64,000 nt of DNA from Megaleporinus macrocephalus. Taxonomy: Eukaryota; Chordata; Actinopteri; Characiformes; Anostomidae. The notes below the pieces were generated by a model. It was not told the origin of the DNA, did not search any database, and saw only the letters and a program-made list of their open reading frames with translations. The number at the start of each line of letters is the position of its first letter. The stretch's first letter is position 1. Shown here piece after piece: positions 1 to 20,410 of this stretch. The stretch is from contig CM038722.1 in NCBI GenBank assembly GCA_021613375.1, positions 22,712,107 through 22,776,106 of the forward strand, written 5' to 3'. A program made the position numbers and the translations under genes.

Positions 1-383
1 CCTCCTCTGGAAAAACTGCTCCATTTTCCCTGAAATAGAGGAAAAGCACAATTCTAAGTCTATGTAAGCTTGTGACTAGTGCATACAATCTGTCCCAGGA
101 CAGTTAATGAGTAATGTGTGGGTAAAATCCTAATAAAAAAAGTAATCCTAATAATAAAATCATTATCAAAATATGTTATATAGCCATGTTGATGCAAGTC
201 TGCACCACTACCATGATGCTAATTCCAATGTTAGCAATAACCACACTTTATAGCTTAATTTAATATTAACTTGTCCAATGAAAGCTTGCATTGTATGTGC
301 ATGTGACTCATCACTTTGTGTTGTGTTTCAGTTTCACTGTCTCAGTAAACATTTTAACTTGTTTAATGTCACTTTTTTTAAAG

Positions 384-474
384 GATGGACAATATCAAAT
401 TATGCTCAAGTATCAGGCAGTGGACGGTCGTGGAGTTGAGGCCTTGCTGTCGTGCCAAGTTCCTACAGGCTATG
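384..474 (+). CDS. ZP gene exon: N-terminal segment before the trefoil
   Basis: The acceptor is a T-rich run ending TTTAAAG at 383 and the donor is TATG|GTATAA at 474/475. It encodes 30 residues (DGQYQIML...) with one cysteine and ends in phase 1, which matches the trefoil exon. It is probably part of the N-terminal ZP-N-like region that precedes the trefoil in ZP1/ZP4. Confidence 0.65.
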
Positions 475-3400
475 GTATAAAAACCAAGTCATTTTTATTA
501 CTCAACAGTTTAAGTAAGATACAGTGTATTTAGAGTCTTACTGGTCCTCTGCTCTGGTACTCTGGTGTGCCTATTATCTTGATCTTACTGATGGATGTTC
601 CAGCAGTCAACAGTGCAATATTTAATATCTCGTTTAATAATTGCTGGTATTGGGCTTATGTCTTATTAACATGACTGTAGCCTGTTGACTGCTCACAGAA
701 CACTAACATTTCTTGTTAGCTAGTTAGTCTCATGGTTCTAATTCAAGGCAGAAGGAACAACTTCAGACACTAATGTGAGGTATTCAGGCCTTGACTGATA
801 AACTACGGTATTTAAATGTCTTCTGCTTCTGCATGCTGAGCTTAAGGCTGCTGAACCTTAAAGGAATTTAAGGCTTTTCATAGAACATGAACTTTTTTTA
901 TTTAGAGTGCAATCTGCCTGTTGAACTACAGCTGGCCTGTGGACCAAGCTCAGTTTCAGCAGGGGAATGCCATGATCTGGGCTGCTGTTACTTCCCTGAT
1001 ACTGCTGCCTGCTACTACCCCATGGATGGTGAGTTTCCCAACAGCAGTCATGTCATGAACCCTACCCCCACCCCACCCACCCCCTAAATCCAAAACCAGT
1101 CAAGCAAATGTATTAATGATCAGATTTAGGATGATTAACACTGTGCTTTTTTATGTATGTATGTATGTATGTACTGTGTATCAGTGGAGCTTCCTTTCTG
1201 TGCAAATATTACATTGGCAATTATATTGATTAAAAAAAATGTAACTCATTACTTATGTGTTCAGAAACACCTACAAACTAGGCCAGAATCAGTTTGTCTA
1301 CCAACGGCCTACAAAAACGTTTACAGAGGCGCCACCTGACATAGTTGAGTAAACGAGTTGCTCTTTAATTACCACTCCATTTGCACTTTAAAACAGTCCT
1401 GAGATTTTTACCTTCAATTTTCTTTCCAAACAGTTGTGCTTTCACTAGCTTACAACTGACCATGGCTGAAAGTTTGTATCATTTTTGAAGTTATCAGTGT
1501 TGTCTTGAATTTTAAGCCTTAAGCCGGATGGATGTTCTGGTTCTAGTCCAAATTACAGGCCTTTATAGAAAACAGCTCTACTCTTTAAATCACAATCACA
1601 CAGTTGGTCAGAAAATTAGCAGTTATATACCAAAATGACTGACCTAATTACCCTGTACTGGCTTAGAAACTTGAACTGTGTCCTTCCCTTTATCCCTCTC
1701 TCCTCAGAGTGCACGGCCGATCACCATTTTGTCTTTTCCATCCCTGCGTCCCTCACCGACCCTCCCCTCTCACCTGCCCTCCTGGTTGCTTCCGGCAACA
1801 GCTCCTGCACGCCACAGAGGGTGGTATCAGACTCGGCCCTGTTCAAGATCCCGCTGGATGGCTGTGGTGCGCGCAGATATGTGAGTGGGATCGCACTGAA
1901 AACCTTTCATCTGATACAGAATGGCTGAAACGTTAAGGGTCTGTTTACTGCATAGTGTGTGTTGTGGGCAGTTTGTACTACTTTTGAGGTGTTGGTGCTT
2001 CTAGTTTATCAGCATTGTGTTCTATTTGAAGGTGTAGCCAAGATCAAGTCTGGTCTCGAGACTGTAAACTAGCACTGTCTGCCTCATTTGGACTCGGTCT
2101 TGTCTCGGTTTCAAAGCTTCATTTGTAAAGACCCCTGAGCGAACAGCTGTAGTTGCTTCTCTTCAGTTCCCATGCATGCAAAGACCACAGCTATGTATTC
2201 AGTGCTGTATTTTCTGGTTCTAGTTCTGTTTTTACTGGATATTTAACAATGTTTGGTTAAGTGTCTAGGGCTTGGGGAATATCCTTCATCTTGTCTTGCA
2301 TTATATGATCTTTCTGCCGTAAAGACATGTTTTTTTTATTCTCTCCCCTCTCCTGGCATGCCTTATATTGAATTAAATGATGCCAAGATTTATTTAGTGA
2401 TTATTATTAGTTATTTATTGATCTGTGCTCTGTTTGATGTATGGGAACTTGTGCTGGTAACAGGGTTTATTTGTCCTCTGCTTTCTCACAGATTGTATTA
2501 GCATTTCAAAAAGCAGCTCCCACAGAACTCAAACAGTTACAAACATCTGCACTGTATCTGAAAAGTCAAAGTTCCATACCCTGAATGAGGTAGTGAAACT
2601 TTTAGAGCTCCTTTGACCTTTCTAAACTGCGAAGAATCCCATTTAGTGTCATTTGCCTGTTTTGTACGGTGCAAAGGTGAGATAAAGATATATTTTGCTA
2701 GTTCATTTTTGACACTCACTGCTGTTTTGCTTATTTTTTTTTTCAGTCTGAAATATGGAGCCTATTTTAATTGTAGGTGGACCCATCTTGAAATCTCTAT
2801 ATTTAACCATTTGTCCATGATTAATAAATTCATCAAGCTATTTAAACGTAGTTAACATTTTGGCAGTCCAATGATTGAGGTCAACCTTATTGCGGTTCTA
2901 TTTAAGCCAATAATAGCCCATAGTTTAAAAACCAGTTTCAGTCTACAGATTATTTTATGTTTAAACAAACTGTATTATTATTATTACTATTGTTAATATT
3001 ATTCTACATTTACAAAAGAGGATTCTATATGTAACCTTCTGTTTCTGTATAGCATGAAAAATACCCTATAGTTACAAGCTTGTCATCGTAACTATTCCAG
3101 AATTCTCTTATATAATGCAGTAATGTCTCTTCCCTATAAGGGGAACCGATTGAGCTCTTTTTCAGTGTTCATAATGTTATTTTTGGTTTTAACTAGATTA
3201 CATTTACCCAAAACACAAGATTTTCCCCTGCTGTACATCTGTATTCACCCTTTGTCAGAAATGCTTTGCTTTTTTAGCCCAGAGAACTCTGATTGGTCCA
3301 CTGACCCACTGTGTTTTATTGGGCAACCACCAGAGCAATATTATTTAATGTTTAAACAAACTATTTCTTTTATTATATTTATTTATTTATTTATTTATAA

Positions 3401-4365
3401 ATGTATAATAACGTGCAGTAATTTATTCTGACCTTCTGTCTTTATGCTATGTAGTGCTGCATGCGTACTGCTTCAGGTATTCTGATTTACCTTTATTAGG
3501 AAGTGGGTAAGACTGTGATCTACATGCTGGAGATCCTGAACACAATGCAGTCACTCAGCCTCAACTATGGAACCATCACCAGAGATTCACCATTTAGGTA
3601 TACATGCTGTTGCTGTCATGACAACACATTGTATCTCCAATCTTCTTCTTTTTTTTTTTTTTTGAATGGCTATGATGTATGTTTTTTTTCACAAAGTTGG
3701 GTAAACAAAACAACCTGCTCAAATATTATGCCTTTTTTATTTATTTTTCATTCAGTTAAAACAAATTTGCTCATGCAAATTATCTATTGTATGACTGTTT
3801 AGATGCTCATGCCTTTGCAGTATCCTCTTTAGACGCTAGTCTGATACTAACCTGAAATTTGATCTGTAATTTGATAAAGCTGTATTAGCCAGTAGTGCTG
3901 GGCGAAGTTCTACAAATATATGGTTCAGTCCTGTATTAGCAGTTGCTGTGATTATTCTGCTTTATTTATTTAAGGATGTGAAAACCTAAAATTCATGATT
4001 ACAGATTTGACCTAAACCTTGTTCAAGTTATGTGGTTAACGAGTTTCTCTTTATTAAATTCTTTGGATTGGGTGAAAACTCTTACGCGGTCACATTATAA
4101 GTACGTTACATAATTGCTAATACAATCTGTAGCAATATCTCCAGTTGCTTGGTTGGTTGTTTGTCTCTCTTGCAGGTTGCTTGTTGAATGTAGGTACCTG
4201 CCAGGCAGCATGGCAAGTGTGAGTTATCTGGTAAAGAGTCCATCTCTTGGTCCTTCCATTCAGGCCCAAGGGGTGTTTGGAGTCCAACTCAGGATTGCTG
4301 AAGGTAAGAGTTTTTAATATAAGAACTGTCATAGTGTTGTGGTGCTGGCTATTAATAATATATAG

Positions 4366-4412
<47 letters not shown>

Positions 4413-5962
4413 TGTTGTCAGTTTTTGCTTGTCTGCAAAGATGATGCTTATTTCAACATATGTTATTTTTCCAACAAACCCAGACCAGCACTACAGTAGC
4501 TACTACCCACAATACCACCGCCCCCTGCAGAAGCTTCTGGGAAAACCCCTTTATTTAGAAGTGCGTCTGCTGAACCCTCCAGATCCCAGCGTGATGCTTT
4601 TGGTGCATTACTGTGTGGCCTACCCTCGCTCAGCGCAGTCGGCATGGGTCCTCATCTATGATGGGTACAGTTTAGTCGCACTACACCCACACTGTTAAGA
4701 TCCTCATTTGTTGAATTGTTAACAATTAAAGCAAATTAAGGCTGTATGTTTATTTATAATCAAGGGGTTTTTACTTTTCTTAGAACCAAAAAAAATCCTC
4801 TACTGTTACAAGCTTGTCATCGTAACTATTGTAGAATCCTCTTATATAATGCAATAATGTCTCTTCCCTATAAGGGGAACCGATTGAGGTCTTTTTCAGC
4901 ATTTATAATGTTATTTTTGGTTTCAACTAGATTACATTTACCCAAAACACAAGATTTTCCCCTGCTGTACATCTGTATTCACCCTCTGTCAGAAATGCTT
5001 TGCTGTGTCTTTTAGCCCAGAGTACTCAGATTGGTCCACTGACCCACTGTGTTTTATTGGTCAACCACCAGAACAGCATCCTGCACACTACTGTGGCTGT
5101 TCTTACAATGGTATCGTTTCTGCTGTATCAGAGTCCATTCCTAAAGGTCAGCTTGAGCAAGTTGGTAGACCTGATCCCTTACAAGCTAGACTGGAGCAGG
5201 ACGTTTTGAAGTATTTAAGTTTTTTTTGTTTTGCTTTGTGTGAGCACAGGCAGTAACAATTGTGTCACGAGATGACCTCATCTTGTAACTGAAAAAAAGC
5301 TAGTGGTTTTAGGCAGCTGGGAAAAGTGCTTTCTGTGGGAGAGAGTTTTGCCCTTGGTTTTGCCCACTGTTTACACAAAAATCTACTGAACACCCTGCTA
5401 GAGAGGGAGAACTGGAAAAAGCATGTCCTTTACTAATAAGTCACTGATATTGTACTGTGAACAGGACTCTGCGTGTTTCTGTAAGGTTATCTAAAAAAAA
5501 AAACAAAAAAAAAACTGACAGGCAAATTATAGCCACTCTCTTTGGTCACGTATGTGCATAATCCTTCTCTGTAGCTGTCCAAACCCCCTCGATGTGACTC
5601 CAACCCATGAGCCCCCTGCCTCTCCGCCGGAGGCAGTAGCCAGTCATGTGAGACGATTCACTGTCAGTACTTTCCAGTTCCTGGACAGCAGTAAGGACCA
5701 ACTGGAGCCTGGTGCAGAGGAGGAGGAAGAGGAGGAGGTAAACTTACCTGAACTGGACTGTTAAGACGAATTGAAACTGTCTGGCCTCTTATTCTTTAAT
5801 CCGTATGTAGATTTAATTTAATTACTCAACCAGAAAGTCTGCTAGAGAGAAGTTAGTGGAGACTCTCTGATGACATCCCTCTGTCCTCTCAGATTTATTT
5901 TATGTGTGCCACTGAGGTGTGTTTGCCCTCTGAAGGTCCGTGTGTAGAAGGCTGCTTCGACA
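384..5962 (+). CDS. ZP-domain egg-coat glycoprotein with trefoil domain (ZP1/ZP4-like), 5'-partial, eight exons
   Basis: Joined exons: 384-474, 906-1028, 1708-1880, 3500-3597, 4176-4303, 4484-4664, 5575-5737, 5893-5962. All junctions are GT-AG and phase-compatible (1,1,0,2,1,2,0,1), giving about 342 residues. In order they encode an N-terminal segment, a cysteine-rich trefoil (P-type) domain, ZP-N with four cysteines and a possible N-glycosylation site (NSS), and ZP-C including the typical W-V-L-I-Y-D-G-C-P motif. Trefoil plus ZP module is the known architecture of ZP1 and ZP4, structural glycoproteins that polymerise into the vertebrate egg coat. Signal peptide and first exons lie before the window. 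No furin site or transmembrane tail is seen before the last donor at 5962, so a further 3' exon is expected. I cannot separate ZP1 from ZP4 by eye. Confidence 0.85.
906..1028 (+). CDS. ZP gene exon: trefoil (P-type) domain
   Basis: The acceptor TTTATTTAG ends at 905 and the donor GTGAGT begins at 1029. It encodes ECNLP...ECHDLGCCYFPD...ACYYPMDG. The spacing of cysteines, with the CC pair followed by Y-F, is the trefoil signature. Phase 1 on both sides makes it a symmetrical domain exon. Confidence 0.85.
1708..1880 (+). CDS. ZP gene exon: start of ZP-N domain
   Basis: The acceptor CTCTCCTCAG ends at 1707 and the donor TAT|GTGAGT follows 1880. It encodes ECTADHHFVFSIPAS... through GCGARRY and carries ZP-N cysteines 1-3 and an NSS sequon. 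It ends in phase 0. Confidence 0.88.
3072..3348 (+). repeat. Copy 1 of a 280-bp intronic duplicated sequence
   Basis: Begins tacaagcttgtcatcgtaac and matches 4806-5085 almost base for base, with scattered substitutions and a short indel, in the same orientation. It lies in the intron before exon 3500-3597. It is either a local duplication or two insertions of one dispersed element. Confidence 0.85.
3500..3597 (+). CDS. ZP gene exon: ZP-N continuation
   Basis: The acceptor CTTTATTAG ends at 3499 and the donor AG|GTATAC follows 3597. It encodes EVGKTVIYMLEILNTMQSL... to the SPFR motif common before the fourth ZP-N cysteine. It enters in phase 0 and leaves in phase 2. Confidence 0.85.
4176..4303 (+). 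CDS. ZP gene exon: end of ZP-N and linker
   Basis: The acceptor TCTCTCTTGCAG ends at 4175 and the donor GAAG|GTAAGAG follows 4303. It begins RLLVECRYLPGS, containing the fourth ZP-N cysteine and the usual C-R-Y motif, and ends GVQLRIAE. A (TG)n tract lies just downstream in the intron. Confidence 0.88.
4367..4407 (+). repeat. (TG)n microsatellite
   Basis: About 20 uninterrupted TG units in the short intron between ZP exons 4176-4303 and 4484-4664. Confidence 0.97.
4484..4664 (+). CDS. ZP gene exon: ZP-C core
   Basis: The acceptor ends CAACAAACCCAG at 4483 and the donor GG|GTACAG follows 4664. It encodes DQHYSSYYPQ..., then LYLEVRLLNPPDPSVMLLV and CVAYPRS...WVLIYDG, the ZP-C strand that precedes the conserved G-C-P. 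Confidence 0.9.
4806..5085 (+). repeat. Copy 2 of the 280-bp intronic duplicated sequence
   Basis: Same-orientation partner of 3072-3348, in the intron before exon 5575-5737. Both copies share a short open frame with SDWSTDPLCFIGQPPEQ, but neither has splice sites in a compatible phase, so it is not treated as coding. Confidence 0.85.
5575..5737 (+). CDS. ZP gene exon: ZP-C with polyglutamate run
   Basis: The acceptor TTCTCTGTAG ends at 5574 and the donor GAG|GTAAAC follows 5737. Joined to the previous exon it restores the G-C-P-N-P-L-D motif. It then reads RFTVSTFQFLDSS and ends in an acidic stretch of about eight glutamates from GAG/GAA repeats. Confidence 0.85.
5893..5962 (+). CDS. ZP gene exon: terminal cysteine cluster of ZP-C
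   Basis: The acceptor GTCCTCTCAG ends at 5892 and the donor A|GTGAGTAC follows 5962. It encodes IYFMCATEVCLPSEGPCVEGCFD, the end of the ZP module. No dibasic furin site is present, and the exon ends in phase 1 without a stop. Confidence 0.82.
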
Positions 5963-6527
5963 GTGAGTACATGAAACTTCCTTCTTACCCTTAGACTACT
6001 ACTTTAATTTTATCACGGAGACATTAAATAGTTTGGAATTGCTGTGTTCAGTTAAACCAGTAGTCTTCTGATGTCTTGTACAGTATTCACTCATCTTATA
6101 CACATATCAGTAGAAGTTGCTTGTAAGAGGCTGATGCTGGCTTCTTATTTGTAGCTGACTTTTTGGAAAGTGCTGGATTACTGATACCTCTAGTAAACTG
6201 TTTAGTTTATTAGGAAATGGCTATTAATATAATGAGTGATTCCAAACTCTTTTATTATGGTAGCTTACATAAAACGTGTGTTTATTTAACTAGCAATCTT
6301 TGAGCTCTTAACAATTGTTTTTCTAAGATGTTGTAGATTCTACACCAATGGGGTCCTGAGGATGGCGATGCTAAAGTCTTCTAAATACCATGCACAAACA
6401 AAAAAATAATAAATATATTGATCAACTGTAATAATTCAGTCTTACTTGTGATGTTTTACTTTGTTTCAGAACTTACACAGTGGTCAGTGTACACAATAAC
6501 ATTCAGATTGTGGGAAATATTAATATT
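5963..6527 (+). other. 3' end region of the ZP gene, last exon unresolved
   Basis: A final exon must start here in phase 1. Candidate acceptors are TTTCTAAG near 6329 (giving a short tail ending MGS and a stop), TTATTTGTAG near 6156 (a hydrophobic tail ending LVNCLVY and a stop), or CTTGTACAG near 6081. An AATAAA at 6408-6413 is a plausible poly(A) signal. None of the three tails contains a furin motif, so the choice is open. Confidence 0.4.
6408..6413 (+). terminator. Candidate poly(A) signal of the ZP gene
   Basis: AATAAA, about 450 bp after the last confident ZP exon and before the convergent gfi1-like gene begins. Confidence 0.4.
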
Positions 6528-6533
6528 TTTATT
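6528..6533 (-). terminator. Candidate poly(A) signal of the gfi1-like gene
   Basis: AATAAA on the minus strand, only about 40 bases after the stop codon at 6573-6575. This would give an unusually short 3'UTR for a GFI1-family transcript. Confidence 0.45.
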
Positions 6534-6572
6534 ATGTACAGTGGAGGAAAAAAAACAGACGTGTGTACATGT

Positions 6573-17322
<10,750 letters not shown>

Positions 17323-17469
17323 AGCTTGCAGAAGTTGAGAGGTCTAGAATTACAAACAAGAAAACGAATAATGAACAAGTTAATTGATTCAATAAATTAA
17401 GAGCAAAAATAAGCCTTTTCCACTAGATGGCAGCACCACATTCACTGGCCTCCATTGTATCTATACTGA

Positions 17470-17850
17470 ACGGCAATTTGATTAGAAACACTGTGAATAG
17501 AGCACTGAGGAGGCCTGCATCAGGGGGCCCAAGGGGGCTCAGAGCCTCAATTGACTGCACAGTATTTGGTTGGAGAACCATTCTCATCAGTGACACTAAT
17601 GTGGTTGTGTGCCATCATCCAGCCAACGGTGGTTTTGTGGTCAGACGTCCACTGCTAATAATGGACTAAAGACTGATTGACATGAATAGCGCATGGACAA
17701 GATGACACCAGCAGCAACCAGCCAGTTCGCGTTCACAGAGTTTATTCTCTCCCAACATTGCTGTACCTGATCCGCTCGTATCAGCGCAGCTTACCATACT
17801 ACCACCACCATGTCAGTGTCACTGCAATGCTGAGAATTTCCACCACCCAA
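17470..17850. repeat. Dispersed repeat with CACCACCATGTCAGTGTCA motif, copy 1
   Basis: Its right end, ccaccaccatgtcagtgtca followed by ctgcaatgctgagaat, is shared with 57225-57560 and, in reverse orientation, with 50020-50160. It is non-coding and probably a non-autonomous transposon. Confidence 0.6.
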
Positions 17851-17854
17851 GTCT

Positions 17855-18082
17855 TCGCTGTCCGATGAAAAAAAGGCATCTCTGTTTTTGTTAATGTTTA
17901 TAGTTTTCTACCTCAAGTAAACAAGACAGCTGCTCTTTATAAACGTGATCGACGGAAACGCTTCAGAATAGCTTGGCAGAAATTCTGGTTCCATTGACTT
18001 ACATTAAAGGTGAAGAGAGTTTTTATCTTCTCCTGTTAAATTGCAATTTTAGAGATACCAGTTTTCCTTTGGACAGCAACAA
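17855..18082 (-). mobile_element. GCTGTCC family, copy 5, opposite orientation
   Basis: The left end is cgctgtccgatgaaaa, the interior has ggttccattgacttacatta (reverse of copy 1), and the right end is tttcctttggacagcaac. It has both inverted ends. Confidence 0.65.
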
Positions 18083-18461
18083 AATAATGCCTGCTCCCAC
18101 CCTGGACAGTGTAGAGGGGGCTTTAATCAGTTTTACAGCCACCGCTCAAAGACACAGTATGTGGTTATTTATGAAATGCCACTGATTGTGCTGGAGGTGT
18201 TGTTGGGATATCTGCATCTTGTCACAACCCTGGTATGTTCTGCTAGAGACTCAGGATAGGATGCTCTGAGGATGTATTTACTGAGCACTGCATGAGCCTG
18301 AGAACATCTAACAAGTGGTAAAACACAAAACCTCATAGCAGTGAGGTCCTGCAGAGCTGCAAGGTTGGGGTTTGGTGATTTTCTTGTTCTGACACACCTG
18401 GTAAATCAGCGGACGGTCTGCCGGGCTCAGTAAGGTGCGTGTTAATGTCCCGGTGTGGGAG

Positions 18462-18625
18462 AATAAAAATCATCACTGTCCAAAGAAAACATGGCGTCTG
18501 AAAAATGGTGACTTTACAGCAAAGAACCAGACGTTCCACTGCAGGTTTCAGAGTTAGGTGCCATCACCCCAACTGTATTTCTGTAGATCCAGTCGTCATG
18601 AAATATTAAAACGGCCGCTGCTCAA
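18462..18625 (+). mobile_element. GCTGTCC family, copy 6 (diverged)
   Basis: Begins cactgtccaaagaaaacatg and ends tccagtcgtcatgaaat with a following cggccgctgctc block. It is the most diverged copy. Confidence 0.5.
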
Positions 18626-18675
18626 ATAATGTGCTTAAATAAAGTAATAGAGGCGGGTTGTTTGTTTGGGCTGTA

Positions 18676-18677
<2 letters not shown>

Positions 18678-18735
<58 letters not shown>
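18678..18735 (+). repeat. (TA)n microsatellite with T-rich tail
   Basis: About 29 TA units followed by a poly(T) run to 18760. Confidence 0.97.
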
Positions 18736-18748
<13 letters not shown>

Positions 18749-19993
18749 ATTTATTTTTTTTTTAAAATATATATATATATGCAAACTTTAATATTTGATA
18801 TTGTTTTAGCGTTCAGTTGTTATGAGATCAGTACGCAGTGTCCTTTGATATTCGTCGTTTCAGTACATCGGCCATGTCGCAGTAGGAGGATGCAAAATCG
18901 GGCTGGGTTGGGCCTGCGCTTCATTTCCAACCCTCACAATCAAACAAAGGCAGCTAATCAAATGCTGAGATATAACTACTTACTAATTTAATTAGTTGGC
19001 AGTTCAGGAGCATTGATCTCTGAATCTTTGTCATTTAAAAGAAACAGGTTTCTCACGGTTCCTCCCAGCAACTAATTTGAGTTCAACTGACAATACACCT
19101 TGAACAAGGTGTATTGTTGTTAGCAGCACTTATATATACATGTAATATTATATATATAATACATTTCTACTTTCTTCTATCTGTGGATTTTTGTAATAAT
19201 AATAATATAGAAGCTACGAACTGGAAGAGAAATGTTTGTGGGACTTGGAGCTATGGGAACGTATGATTTGGTAAATATGAAATGGGGAGTGAACCCGATT
19301 TTATTTAAGCGGAAGGACAAAATAATAGAAACACCAGTAATATAGGATCACATCAGCAGTAAAAAGATTGCCGTTGGTTGCAAATGGGTTGCAATGAACT
19401 GGCCAGCAATGATTTTGCAAATCTAAACAATTTATTTGCTGCAGTTTCCGTTATTTTGTCTAACTATTAAGCTGTCTGCAAATGTTGCTCTGAAGTCGCA
19501 GGTCAAATCTAAGCAATGAAACTGAGGGGTCTTGAACTCAGAATGGTCTTTAGTTCATCGTCATAGTGCCTTCCAAAGGTATAAATAAGTAGATCTGAGT
19601 TTTAGAAATAAGAGTAGAGCAGTGAGCTAAACACACATAGACTCACATTGAAAACAGATGGATAGATGGATTCCGGCACTAAACCCACCTGATAAGACAT
19701 CAGAATCACTAGATCTCTAAATGATGATGGATGAAACTGGTTAAAAGTTTCTGGGTTAGGGTTATTATATTGCAAATTAACATAATGGCATGTGAGCCGT
19801 TTGCAGATTTCAGATATACATGCAGAAAAATTACAAATCTTGTATTTATAAATCGTCTGTCTATGAGTCATGTGCTTGTAAGTTTTTATAAACGATGCTT
19901 TGATTTATTCATGTTTGTTTATATTTTCAGTGAGAGCTTTGACTGATGTGGAAAAGAGTAATGCATTCAGATTTAGGAAATAAGAAGTCTTAC

Positions 19994-20290
19994 CTGCTGA
20001 AATCACAGTTGGTTTCCCACAACTTTTAACTGCCGCCACCTAAATATATATATATTTATATATTTAAATATGCACAGACAAATATAAATTAAATTTATAA
20101 TAACCAAAACAAGAGAAAAATAAAAGGAATGCAGTTAGTTGCACAGCACCGTTGTATTATATGTATTTGATTTGAACTTGTGCTCTCTGCGTCTCGTCGT
20201 TAGTGAATCTGAGCCCGACTGAAACTGCGCAAGGAAACGCTCGCTCAACACACAACCGCAGCTGTGTCACTTCCGCTAGCATGGCTGCAA
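19994..20290 (-). promoter_or_regulatory. gfi1: Candidate 5' non-coding exon and promoter of the gfi1-like gene
   Basis: On the minus strand a strong donor, CAG|GTAAGACT, closes at 19994. Upstream, 20185-20290 is locally CpG-rich in an AT-rich setting and holds an ETS-type GGAAGTGA beside the E-box CAGCTG. GFI1 genes usually have a non-coding first exon before the SNAG exon. No transcript evidence is available here, so this is inference. Confidence 0.35.
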
Positions 20291-20410
20291 CACAGAGAGA
20301 AAGAGAGAGACAGGAGAACCTCACCAGCCCTCTGCTCTAATAACACCTTCTTTACTCACACAGCCCTACAGATCTCAGGTGTGTTAGTGAGAGACTCAAC
20401 ACCGTTCAGA

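Larger units (their letters stand above)
475..5574. other. Introns of the ZP gene (non-coding)
   Basis: Introns at 475-905, 1029-1707, 1881-3499, 3598-4175, 4304-4483 and 4665-5574. They contain a (TATG)n run near 1153-1172, a (TTTA)n run near 3377-3400, and a 280-bp sequence present twice. I see no other gene in them. Confidence 0.7.
17343..19993 (-). other. Presumed 5' intron of the gfi1-like gene
   Basis: Lies between the SNAG exon acceptor (17344) and a candidate non-coding exon donor (19993). It contains a dispersed repeat (17470-17850), two GCTGTCC copies, the (AT)n tract at 18678-18735 and a perfect hairpin at 19090-19117. Confidence 0.45.

Noticed and set aside
4806..5256. Open frame with SDWSTDPLCFIGQPPEQ and downstream GQLEQVGRPDPLQ as an extra ZP exon
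   Set aside because: The flanking exons already join phase 2 to phase 2 and restore the G-C-P motif. The sequence is part of a duplicated intronic unit and has no ZP similarity.
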